Of a stretch of DNA of 9,948 bases, positions 1 to 6,487 are shown piece by piece. A program made the position numbers and the translations under genes. The notes under the pieces were generated by a model that made no database searches, had not been told where the DNA came from, and saw only the letters and a program-made list of their open reading frames with translations. The stretch is from an uncultured Acidimicrobiaceae bacterium (GTDB lineage: Bacteria; Actinomycetota; Acidimicrobiia; Acidimicrobiales; Ilumatobacteraceae): contig CAIVDG010000246.1 in NCBI GenBank assembly GCA_903904615.1, forward strand, positions 1 through 9,948. The letters are read 5' to 3'. The stretch's first letter is position 1, and the number at the start of each line of letters is the position of its first letter.

Positions 1-45
1 CATCAGCGCTACTCCCAAGAATGGAACGATTTTTTTCGCTCGCAT
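1..45 (-). CDS. N-terminus of a probable divergent gene, cut by the window edge
   Basis: Read on the minus strand, an ATG at base 45 opens a frame that runs off the window: MRAKKIVPFLGVALM. The pattern is basic residues followed by a hydrophobic run, as at the start of a signal peptide or a first membrane segment. No Shine-Dalgarno site precedes it, but a TATCGT box on the same strand (bases 53-58) ends seven bases before the ATG, which would suit a leaderless transcript. An alternative start is the ATG at bases 3-1, preceded by GGGAG (bases 10-14 on the minus strand) at a spacing of eight. Only 15 codons are visible, so no family can be named and the call could be wrong. Confidence 0.35.
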   Translation of the reverse strand, partial: MRAKKIVPFLGVALM

Positions 46-52
46 GTACCAA

Positions 53-83
53 ACGATAGGGAACAGATGGCCGTGTGTGTCAC
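53..83 (-). promoter_or_regulatory. Possible promoter for the divergent gene at the left edge
   Basis: On the minus strand a -10-like TATCGT (bases 53-58, matching TANNNT) lies seven bases before the ATG at base 45. A -35-like GTGACA (bases 78-83) lies 19 bases further upstream. Transcription would begin at or next to the start codon. It lies in the 49-base gap between the divergent gene and the permease at 95. The call rests on motif match and spacing only. Confidence 0.25.
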
Positions 84-94
84 CATGGAACGCA

Positions 95-904
95 ATGAGT
101 GAAACTTCTCCATCGTCCGTGCACCATTTGGCTTCCACCAGCACCATTGTTCTCGTTGGAATTGCCGCCGGATTTCTCTCTGGCATGTTCGGGGTGGGCG
201 GGGGAATCCTCATCGTTCCGGGACTCGTTTTGGTGGCCAAGATGGATCAGCGCATCGCCCACGGCACGTCGTTGGCTGCGGTGCTCCCAATTTCCGCATC
301 GTCGTTACTGTCGTATTGGTCTCACGACCATGTGGATTGGCGCGTAGGTGCCTGCCTCGCCGCCGGCGCGCTTGCCGGTGCACTCGTCGGAACACGCCTG
401 TTGCACGTTCTTCCTCATCGCACGCTTGCCATTGGGTTTGCAGGCCTTCTTGTTGTGACCGCGGTGCGCTTGTTCCTTCCATTGGAAAGTGGCACTCGTG
501 ATGTGCTCACCCTGGGAACCATCTCTGCGCTTGTACTTATTGGCGTTGCAACAGGCATCCTCGCCGGCCTTCTTGGCGTGGGTGGCGGCGTGGTTATGGT
601 GCCCGCCATGATGATGTTGTTGCAGATGCCGGCAGCCATGGCAAAAGGAACTTCGGTCGCCGTCATTATTCCCACGTCCATCATGGGAACCTGGCGAAAC
701 CGAAAGAAGAAGAACGCAGATATGAAGGCTGCAGGGATACTGGGGCTTGGCGGCATCCTTGCGGCCGTGGCCGGCGGATGGATCTCTGCCCGCATGTCCG
801 ACACTGTCTCGAACGTACTTTTCGCCACTTTGCTCTTGGTGGTGGCCATTCGGTTGGTGTTACAAATTCGAGCCGAGGACAAAGCAGGGGTAGTCCACAA
901 CTGA
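95..904 (+). CDS. TauE/SafE-family membrane permease (putative sulfite/anion exporter)
   Basis: This is an integral membrane protein of the TauE/SafE (DUF81) family, whose characterised members export sulfite or sulfoacetate or are thought to move other organic anions. The hallmark is an internal duplication: GFLSGMFGVGGG at residues 26-37 and GILAGLLGVGGG at 154-165, each opening one half of the protein and followed by a hydrophobic VP segment. Most of the remainder is hydrophobic and forms roughly eight helices, with a basic loop (RNRKKK) in the second half. I start it at the ATG at 95, giving 269 residues as usual for the family. An in-frame ATG at 44 would add 17 polar residues and overlap the divergent gene. 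Only a weak GGAA precedes the start. The dehydrogenase gene follows after 22 bases, so the two may be co-transcribed. The substrate is not determined by the sequence. Confidence 0.85.
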   Translation: MSETSPSSVHHLASTSTIVLVGIAAGFLSGMFGVGGGILIVPGLVLVAKMDQRIAHGTSLAAVLPISASSLLSYWSHDHVDWRVGACLAAGALAGALVGTRLLHVLPHRTLAIGFAGLLVVTAVRLFLPLESGTRDVLTLGTISALVLIGVATGILAGLLGVGGGVVMVPAMMMLLQMPAAMAKGTSVAVIIPTSIMGTWRNRKKKNADMKAAGILGLGGILAAVAGGWISARMSDTVSNVLFATLLLVVAIRLVLQIRAEDKAGVVHN

Positions 905-910
905 CTCGAT

Positions 911-925
911 GGAGTAGAACACTCC
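911..925. repeat. Perfect 5-bp inverted repeat directly before the dehydrogenase start
   Basis: GGAGT at 911-915 and ACTCC at 921-925 are exact inverted repeats around a 5-base spacer (AGAAC), ending one base before the ATG at 927. In RNA they could form a hairpin that buries the only Shine-Dalgarno-like sequence (GGAG). In DNA they could be an operator half-site pair. TAGAAC at 915-920 also sits where a -10 box of a leaderless transcript would lie, though it ends in C rather than T. The short arms make chance quite possible. Confidence 0.3.
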
Positions 926-926
926 T

Positions 927-1685
927 ATGGGTAAATCACGTCTCGAAGGCAAAGTCGCTCTCATCACTGGTGGAGCACGAGGAATGGGCGCATCCGAAGC
1001 CCAGTTGTTTATTGATGAGGGTGCTCGAGTGGTCATCACCGACATCCTCGATGCAGATGGAAAGAAGACTGCCGAGCGTCTCTCACCCGATGGCTCTCGG
1101 TGCATCTTCTTGCATCACGATGTGACGAACGAAGCCGATTGGGACGCCGTGTTGAAAGAGACATTGGGAGCATTCGGACAAATAGACATCTTGGTGAACA
1201 ACGCAGGCATCTTTGAACGCGGCACGGTTCTTGATACGTCACTTGCAATGTTTGAAAAAACAATGGACATCAACGTGACCGGCGTATTCCTTGGAATGAA
1301 GACCGTTGCTCCGCACATGGTGCAACGCAAGACAGGAAGCATCGTCAACATCTCGTCGGTTGCCGGTTTGAACGGAACCCCCGGTTTCTTGGCGTACGGC
1401 GCCAGCAAGTGGGCGGTGCGTGGCATGACAAAAGGTGTCGCAAAAGAACTCGCTCCGTTCGGAGTCCGCGTGAACTCCATCCACCCCGGAATCATCGATA
1501 CTCCGATGCTTCAAACATTTGAGTCTGCTGGTGAAGGTGTGCGTGAGGCGGTCCGTACTCGTATTCCACTCGGATACGAAGCCGAACCAATTCACGTTGC
1601 TCGTCTCGCGTTGTATCTCGGAAGTGATGACAGTGCGTATTCCACAGGCTCAGAATTCATCGTTGATGGTGGTTGGTCTGCATGA
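927..1685 (+). CDS. Short-chain dehydrogenase/reductase (SDR), NAD-preferring
   Basis: This is a classical SDR oxidoreductase of 252 residues, the normal length for a cytosolic one-domain alcohol/ketone dehydrogenase. The cofactor site is TGGARGMG at residues 14-21. D39 at the end of the second beta strand argues for NAD(H) over NADP(H), and D65 is at the adenine-contact position. NNAG spans 91-94. The catalytic tetrad is complete: N116, S144, Y157 and K161 (YGASK). The C-terminus DGGWSA is typical. It resembles 3-alpha/20-beta-hydroxysteroid dehydrogenase and cyclopentanol dehydrogenase-type SDRs, but substrate specificity cannot be read from these motifs. Its stop overlaps the start of the molybdoenzyme gene (ATGA), implying coupled translation. 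A plausible role is oxidising an alcohol whose carbonyl product is then used by that enzyme; this is inference. Confidence 0.93.
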   Translation: MGKSRLEGKVALITGGARGMGASEAQLFIDEGARVVITDILDADGKKTAERLSPDGSRCIFLHHDVTNEADWDAVLKETLGAFGQIDILVNNAGIFERGTVLDTSLAMFEKTMDINVTGVFLGMKTVAPHMVQRKTGSIVNISSVAGLNGTPGFLAYGASKWAVRGMTKGVAKELAPFGVRVNSIHPGIIDTPMLQTFESAGEGVREAVRTRIPLGYEAEPIHVARLALYLGSDDSAYSTGSEFIVDGGWSA

Positions 1686-3931
1686 GCATTCTGGGGACGC
1701 GAGTTGTTCGCGTTGAAGACCCGCGCTTTCTCAAGGGCGAAGGTACCTATATTGCAAATCTTGAACTGCCGGGTGCATTGCACCTGACGTTCGTTCGATC
1801 ATCGTTGGCGCACGGGAAAATCGTGTCTATCGATGCAGACGATGCACTAGCCATGCCCGGAGTGGTTGCTGTGTGGACCGCAGCAGATATCGACCTAGAA
1901 CCTGCGCCACCAGCGCACGGATTCATGAACAAGAAAATCCGTTTCCCATTTATTGCTTCCGACACGGTTCGTTTCGTGGGAGACATTGTTGCTGTCGTGG
2001 TCAGCACCGACAAAACATTGGGTACCGACGCAGCAGAGATGGTCATTGTTGATTATGAATCGCTTCCCGTTGTGCTGGACATGGATGAATCATTTCGCGG
2101 GGAAGTGTTGTTGCACCCCGACGCAGAATCAAACATTGTTCTCACCTTTGCGAGCGACAATAACGACGACATCTTTTCGAGTTGCGATGTTGTTGTAGAT
2201 CTCGTCATTGAGAATCAGCGCGTTGCTCCTGCGCCAATGGAAGTTCGTGCATGTGCATCAGTGTGGGACGGCGAACGCCTCACCCAATGGGCATGCAGTC
2301 AAGGTGCGCATGGTGCGCGAGACGGCTTGGCCGACACGTTGGGACTCGACAAGTCAAAAGTTCGCGTTATTACCCCCGATGTTGGTGGTGGCTTTGGTGC
2401 AAAGTCAGGTGTGTATGCCGAAGAAATCCTTGTGGGATGGGCTGCACGCAAGTTGAACACACCTGTTCGATGGACGGAAACTCGTACGGAAAACATGGTG
2501 TCAATGGGCCACGGTCGCGCGCAACGTCAACGTACGCGCATGGGCGGCACTCGCGATGGGCGCATTACGGCGTATCGGCTCGATCTGCTGCAAGATGCAG
2601 GTGCGTATGCAAAAGCCGGAGCAGTTCTTCCATTCATGACTCGCCTCATGGCTGGTGGTGTGTATGACATTGCCAATGTGCAGTTTGAATCACACTCCGT
2701 TGTCACAAACACAACGCCAACAGTTGCCTACAGAGGTGCGGGTCGCCCCGAAGCAACTGCAGCAATTGAGCGAACAATCGACGAGTTTGCTCGCGTGTGC
2801 GGACTTGACCCGGCTGACGTACGTCGTAAGAACTACTTAACGCCGTCATCGTTCCCACTCACTACAGCAATGGGCGCAAAGTATGACTCTGGCGAGTATG
2901 CAGCAGCGCTCGATAAAGCGTTAGAAGCCGCCGGCTATCAGCAGTTACGCGAAGAGCAAGCGCGTCGTCGTGCTTCTGGTAACCCATTGCAGATGGGAAT
3001 CGGCATTGCATCGTATGTAGAAACCACAAACCCTATGGGTTCTGGTGACTACGGCGCAGTAGAGATCACCGATGAGGGCGGCGCAATTATTCGCACTGGC
3101 TCGTCGTCTCACGGACAAGGTCACCACACTGCGTGGGCCATGTTGGTGTCAGATGCAACTGGAATTCCTTTCGACAAAATTGAATTCCGATTTGGTGATA
3201 CCGACGACATCTCGCGTGGCGGTGGAACAGGCGGATCTCGTTCATTGCAAGTGGGTGGCAGTGCCGTCAAGTTGGCCACTGATTCAGTCATCGACAAGGC
3301 ACGTCAACGCGCCGCAGATCTTTTGGAAGCTGCAGTGGAAGACGTGGTCATCGACACCGTTCGCGGCGGATTCCACGTTGTTGGTTCTCCCGCACCACTT
3401 CGCACGTGGAGCGAACTGATGGTGGGTCTAGATGCTCCACTTGAAGCCGAAGTGGACTACGTACCCGAAGGTGCAACTTTCCCATTTGGCACTCACATCT
3501 GTGTTGTTGAAGTAGACGTAGAAACCGGCGCAGTAGGCGTGATGCGACACATCGCGTGTGACGACGCTGGCATCATCATTAACCCGCTCATTGTTGATGG
3601 TCAGGTTCATGGTGGAATTGCTCAAGGTGTTGCGCAAGCACTTCTTGAAGTTGTTGCCTACGACCCCGACGGAAACCCCATCACGTCGAACTTGGCCGAC
3701 TACGGGTTTATCTCTGCTGCTGAACTTCCTAGTTTCGAGCGCATTCCAATGGAGACGCCCACACCGCGTAATCCGTTAGGGGCCAAGGGAATTGGTGAAG
3801 CGGGAACCATTGGTGCAACACCTGCGGTCCATAACGCAGTTGTTGATGCAGTCAGTTATTTAGGTGTCACACACATTGACATGCCCTGCACATCAGTGAA
3901 TGTGTGGAACGCACTTCAAAAAGCGCGTTAA
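1682..3931 (+). CDS. Xanthine dehydrogenase/CoxL-family molybdopterin-binding subunit (form II type)
   Basis: This is the large, molybdenum-cofactor subunit of a molybdenum hydroxylase, 749 residues from the ATG at 1682, which overlaps the dehydrogenase stop. An ATG three codons earlier is possible but less likely. The N-terminal 'hammerhead' domain begins with RVVRVEDPRFLKGEG; the cofactor-binding domain follows. Visible motifs are GGGFGAK at 235-241, AYRGAGR at 349-355, SSSHGQGHHT at 474-483, a GGGTGGSR loop soon after, and GIGEAGT with the catalytic glutamate E706. AYRGAGR is the form II signature; true CO dehydrogenase (form I) carries AYxCSFR, so CO oxidation is not supported. Such enzymes hydroxylate aldehydes, purines or N-heteroaromatics and normally need a 2Fe-2S subunit and an FAD subunit. 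Neither gene occurs here: upstream are a dehydrogenase and a permease, and downstream is a convergent transporter. The stop codon lies inside a TTAA shared with that transporter. Confidence 0.93.
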   Translation: MSILGTRVVRVEDPRFLKGEGTYIANLELPGALHLTFVRSSLAHGKIVSIDADDALAMPGVVAVWTAADIDLEPAPPAHGFMNKKIRFPFIASDTVRFVGDIVAVVVSTDKTLGTDAAEMVIVDYESLPVVLDMDESFRGEVLLHPDAESNIVLTFASDNNDDIFSSCDVVVDLVIENQRVAPAPMEVRACASVWDGERLTQWACSQGAHGARDGLADTLGLDKSKVRVITPDVGGGFGAKSGVYAEEILVGWAARKLNTPVRWTETRTENMVSMGHGRAQRQRTRMGGTRDGRITAYRLDLLQDAGAYAKAGAVLPFMTRLMAGGVYDIANVQFESHSVVTNTTPTVAYRGAGRPEATAAIERTIDEFARVCGLDPADVRRKNYLTPSSFPLTTAMGAKYDSGEYAAALDKALEAAGYQQLREEQARRRASGNPLQMGIGIASYVETTNPMGSGDYGAVEITDEGGAIIRTGSSSHGQGHHTAWAMLVSDATGIPFDKIEFRFGDTDDISRGGGTGGSRSLQVGGSAVKLATDSVIDKARQRAADLLEAAVEDVVIDTVRGGFHVVGSPAPLRTWSELMVGLDAPLEAEVDYVPEGATFPFGTHICVVEVDVETGAVGVMRHIACDDAGIIINPLIVDGQVHGGIAQGVAQALLEVVAYDPDGNPITSNLADYGFISAAELPSFERIPMETPTPRNPLGAKGIGEAGTIGATPAVHNAVVDAVSYLGVTHIDMPCTSVNVWNALQKAR

Positions 3932-5091
3932 GCCTGAACGTCTGATCCGCGAATAGACAGGTGTGGTCTTGCCAAGAGCGCACCTGTTGCTATGCAGAAC
4001 AACATGACGGCAGTGCACACAACGTACGTACTTTGCCCGATGCGGTCATAGGTTGCACCTGCAACACCTGCGGCCAATCCACCAGACAACGTCAGTAGTC
4101 CGTTGTAGACGCCCTGAGCAGAAGCAAGACGATGTGGAGGCGCCACTAATGCCAACGCCGCGGAACCACCAGTGATGGTGAGTCCATCCACCACGCCGTG
4201 AAGAACTCCCACGAACAACATGATGTACGGAGATGACAATGTTCCGTACAGCGTCATAAACACAGCGGCGATGGAAAGCCCAGTAATGCTGGCGCGAAAC
4301 GGGCCATGCTTTTGAGTGAGTCGTCCGCCAACGGGGGCAAGAAAGATCATGGGCAAAGCAAACACAGTGATACCAACGCTGGCTACCCAATCTGGTGCGC
4401 TGATGTCGTCCATCATGACGGACCAAATGGAATCGAATGTGCCGATCATGATGTATAGCGCAAGTCCAATGACAATGACTCCAAGAATTGCGCGCATCTT
4501 CAACAAGTCGAATGCAAAACGTTGAGAGGGTGCAGTGTGCTCGTCTGCTTCATTGACGTTCACTTTTGACAGCAGCAAGAACACAACTGCAAGACATCCG
4601 CCAACAATGAGGAATGGACTCGCCAATCCGAGTGGTTCAACAGTGACTGCAGCAATAACGGGACCAAGCGCAAAGCCAGCGACACCCGCAGAAACAATGC
4701 GACCAAGATTTGATCCCATCTCTTGTGGATTATCCAAGATGATGATGCGGCGAAGTGCGGGGTCTGCGGCGCCGCCACCGATACCCGTGAGGAATCGTCC
4801 TAAGAAGAGAACAAGGAATGATGATCCGAACGCCATCACAAGACAGCCGAGAATTTGAGTGACAAGTCCCAGCATCACTAATCGACGAGCGAATCCTTTG
4901 TCGGCGATAGGTGCCAGAAAAACATTCGACAAGAAACCGGCGATAAATCCCGATGCAACGATGAGCCCAAGTTTTGATTCAGAGATTCCGTATTGGTCTC
5001 GGTAGTCGTCCAAAACTGTGAACATGACTCCGTAACTCATGGCGCCGAGCGCGCTTGCAGACTGAAGAATTGTGACGAGTCGTTTCTGCAT
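3928..5091 (-). CDS. Major facilitator superfamily (MFS) transporter
   Basis: This is a 387-residue secondary transporter with about 12 hydrophobic segments in two halves, separated by a polar central loop (VNVNEADEHTAPSQR). Family marks are a motif A-like loop after the second helix (PIADKGFARR, D64 to R70) and a motif B-like R99 in RFLTGIGGG. A second loop, GGRLTQKHGPFR, repeats the motif A pattern in the C-terminal half. The general look is of a drug/metabolite:proton antiporter, but the substrate is unknown. It starts 11 bases after the Nudix gene stop and should be co-transcribed with it. No clear Shine-Dalgarno site precedes the ATG at 5091. Its stop shares TTAA (3928-3931) with the stop of the convergent molybdoenzyme gene, leaving no room for a terminator between them. 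Confidence 0.88.
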   Translation of the reverse strand: MQKRLVTILQSASALGAMSYGVMFTVLDDYRDQYGISESKLGLIVASGFIAGFLSNVFLAPIADKGFARRLVMLGLVTQILGCLVMAFGSSFLVLFLGRFLTGIGGGAADPALRRIIILDNPQEMGSNLGRIVSAGVAGFALGPVIAAVTVEPLGLASPFLIVGGCLAVVFLLLSKVNVNEADEHTAPSQRFAFDLLKMRAILGVIVIGLALYIMIGTFDSIWSVMMDDISAPDWVASVGITVFALPMIFLAPVGGRLTQKHGPFRASITGLSIAAVFMTLYGTLSSPYIMLFVGVLHGVVDGLTITGGSAALALVAPPHRLASAQGVYNGLLTLSGGLAAGVAGATYDRIGQSTYVVCTAVMLFCIATGALLARPHLSIRGSDVQA

Positions 5092-5102
5092 GGCAGTGAT
5101 GT

Positions 5103-5582
5103 TTACGCGGTGAGCGTTGCTTTGACGTGGTCAATAAGAGTTGGCCACGTTGCACGCAAACCAGGGTGCAAGTTGAAACCACCAACATTGTCAATGGGCA
5201 CCCATTGCAAATCTTCCGACTCTGCATTCGCTTCAAACTCGCCAATGTCCGAATGAGCGTGAGCAATCACTGTGTCGTATCGCCAATTGCCGTGGTCGTC
5301 GGTGAACACCGCCCTGAAGTCAAGAATCTCCGGATCGATTCCTGCCTCTTCGTGGGCCTCACGTGCAGCGGCCATGACGGGGTTTTCGTGCGAATCGAGT
5401 GCGCCGCCAGGAAGCGCCCAGGTGCCACCACCGTGTACCCAGCCAGCGCGTAACTGCAACAAGACGCAGACAGGGGAGAGGTCGGTGCGAACCAGTAGAA
5501 GACCCGCGGCCCCGAACCGGCCCCAATGGCGCGCATTGCATTGTTGGCACAACACCCAACCGTCGCCATCTCGAAATCCCAC
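5103..5582 (-). CDS. Nudix hydrolase
   Basis: This is a 159-residue Nudix protein that would hydrolyse a nucleoside diphosphate linked to another moiety, using Mg2+ held by the Nudix box. The box is perfect (G-x5-E-x7-REUxEExGU) at residues 60-82, with G60, E66, R74, E75, E78, E79 and G81, preceded by WALPGG. The N-terminus has C12xxC15 followed by ARHWGRFGAAGLLLV, a lead-in I associate with actinobacterial Nudix proteins. Two cysteines alone do not prove a metal site. The start used is GTG at 5582, the first possible one after an in-frame TAG; it has no Shine-Dalgarno site, so the true start could be a few codons later. It is first in a two-gene unit with the MFS transporter and is divergent from the dioxygenase gene at 5648. 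The substrate is unknown. Confidence 0.88.
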   Translation of the reverse strand: MGFRDGDGWVLCQQCNARHWGRFGAAGLLLVRTDLSPVCVLLQLRAGWVHGGGTWALPGGALDSHENPVMAAAREAHEEAGIDPEILDFRAVFTDDHGNWRYDTVIAHAHSDIGEFEANAESEDLQWVPIDNVGGFNLHPGLRATWPTLIDHVKATLTA

Positions 5583-5635
5583 GAACTAGATGTTGGCACA
5601 GAGCCCCACCAGTTCGCTGCACGGCAATGGTGTTC

Positions 5636-5641
5636 TACGGT
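5636..5641 (+). promoter_or_regulatory. Probable -10 box of a leaderless promoter for the dioxygenase gene
   Basis: TACGGT (TANNNT) ends six bases before the ATG at 5648, placing the expected transcription start on or beside the A of the start codon. No good -35 box is visible; TTCGCT at 5613-5618 has the right 17-base spacing but is weak. The purine run AGGGAG at 5642-5647 touches the ATG and is too close to act as a Shine-Dalgarno site, which favours the leaderless reading. It lies in the 65-base gap between divergent genes. Confidence 0.4.
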
Positions 5642-5647
5642 AGGGAG

Positions 5648-6487
5648 ATGAAAGTTGAACGGTTAACAGGGGTGCTGGGCGCCCGACTCACAGATGTCAA
5701 CGTTGCTCAATTAACCGATTCTGAGTTTCGAGAACTTCGAGCGTTGGCCTGTGAGTATGGCGTGGTCTTCTTGCCCAATCAAGATTTGTCAGTTCATCAG
5801 CAGGTTGAACTTTCACATCGCTTCGGGCCAGCGGCGGAATCGCCGTTTATTGAGCCAAGTCCTGATCACCCGGAAGTGATCAAAGTTCTGAAAGAAGCCA
5901 GTGATGGCAAGGCGTTCAATTTCGGCGGAGCGTGGCATAGCGACTTCAGTTTTCTTGCAACGCCTCCGTCATTCACCATCTTGTTTGCACTCGATATTCC
6001 GCCGTATGGGGGAGACACGTTGTGGTCGTGCATGGCAACCGCATACGCCACTCTTTCTGACCAACAGAAAGAACAATTCGCTGGCATCCACGCTGTGCAC
6101 ACTGCACGAGATGCGTATTCGCCAAAGATGCAACCCATCCACTCCGGTCTGTCCAGCATGAACATTGTGTGTGATGACACCGCTAATGAAGCGGAGATTC
6201 ACCCTCTCATCACGACACACCCTGAAACAGGAAAGAAGATTCTGTTCTATAACCGCGCGTATGTGCGAGATCTTGTCGGCGTTAGTGATGACGAAAAACT
6301 TCGTCTGATGGAATGGCTACATCTTCACACCACAGATGCAAAGTTCAGCGTTCGCCATAAGTGGACCGTTGGCGACTTGGCAATTTGGGACAACAGATCA
6401 ACACAGCATTACGCGCTAAACGATTACGCCGGTTTTCGTCGTGAACTTCATCGCACCACGGTTGCTGGAAGCCGTCCAGTTTCGTGA
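5648..6487 (+). CDS. TauD/TfdA-family Fe(II)/2-oxoglutarate-dependent dioxygenase
   Basis: This is a 279-residue member of the family that couples oxidative decarboxylation of 2-oxoglutarate to hydroxylation of a small, often anionic, substrate. The iron triad is H97-x-D99 (in WHSDFSF) and H254 (in NRSTQHYA), and R269 (in ELHRTTV) is placed to bind the 2-oxoglutarate carboxylate. These match E. coli TauD H99, D101, H255 and R270 almost position for position. The match fixes the chemistry, not the substrate; taurine should not be assumed. I start at the ATG at 5648. An in-frame ATG at 5627 would add seven residues, and the frame stays open back to 5399 but there only shadows the Nudix gene. 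Its stop overlaps the formamidase start (GTGA), and kynureninase follows, so it is the first gene of a kynurenine-type unit, where tryptophan or kynurenine oxygenases might be expected. Confidence 0.9.
   Translation: MKVERLTGVLGARLTDVNVAQLTDSEFRELRALACEYGVVFLPNQDLSVHQQVELSHRFGPAAESPFIEPSPDHPEVIKVLKEASDGKAFNFGGAWHSDFSFLATPPSFTILFALDIPPYGGDTLWSCMATAYATLSDQQKEQFAGIHAVHTARDAYSPKMQPIHSGLSSMNIVCDDTANEAEIHPLITTHPETGKKILFYNRAYVRDLVGVSDDEKLRLMEWLHLHTTDAKFSVRHKWTVGDLAIWDNRSTQHYALNDYAGFRRELHRTTVAGSRPVS

Noticed and set aside
85..102. Five-codon frame (ATG at 85) overlapping the permease start as a coupling leader peptide
   Set aside because: It is too short to distinguish from chance and has no ribosome site or promoter at a fitting distance.
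415..900. Minus-strand open frame of 161 codons opposite the permease gene
   Set aside because: Its composition (Thr, Ala, Pro, Met and Arg runs) is that of an antisense shadow, while the plus-strand frame has the duplicated TauE/SafE motif.
1682..3931. Aerobic carbon monoxide dehydrogenase (CO oxidation)
   Set aside because: The active-site loop is AYRGAGR (form II), not the AYxCSFR of form I, and the partner subunits are absent.
5272..5589. Plus-strand open frame opposite the Nudix gene
   Set aside because: It is Ser/Pro/Arg-rich without family features, while the minus strand holds a perfect Nudix box.
5399..5647. In-frame upstream extension of the dioxygenase by 83 codons
   Set aside because: The extension is Arg/Pro/Cys-rich, matches no TauD-family N-terminus, and lies antisense over the Nudix gene. 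Starting at 5648 places H97, D99, H254 and R269 nearly at the E. coli TauD positions.
5648..6487. Taurine dioxygenase feeding sulfite to the TauE-type exporter at 95
   Set aside because: The dioxygenase is in a different unit, coupled to formamidase and kynureninase. The matching residues are the iron and 2-oxoglutarate ligands common to the whole family and do not show taurine use.
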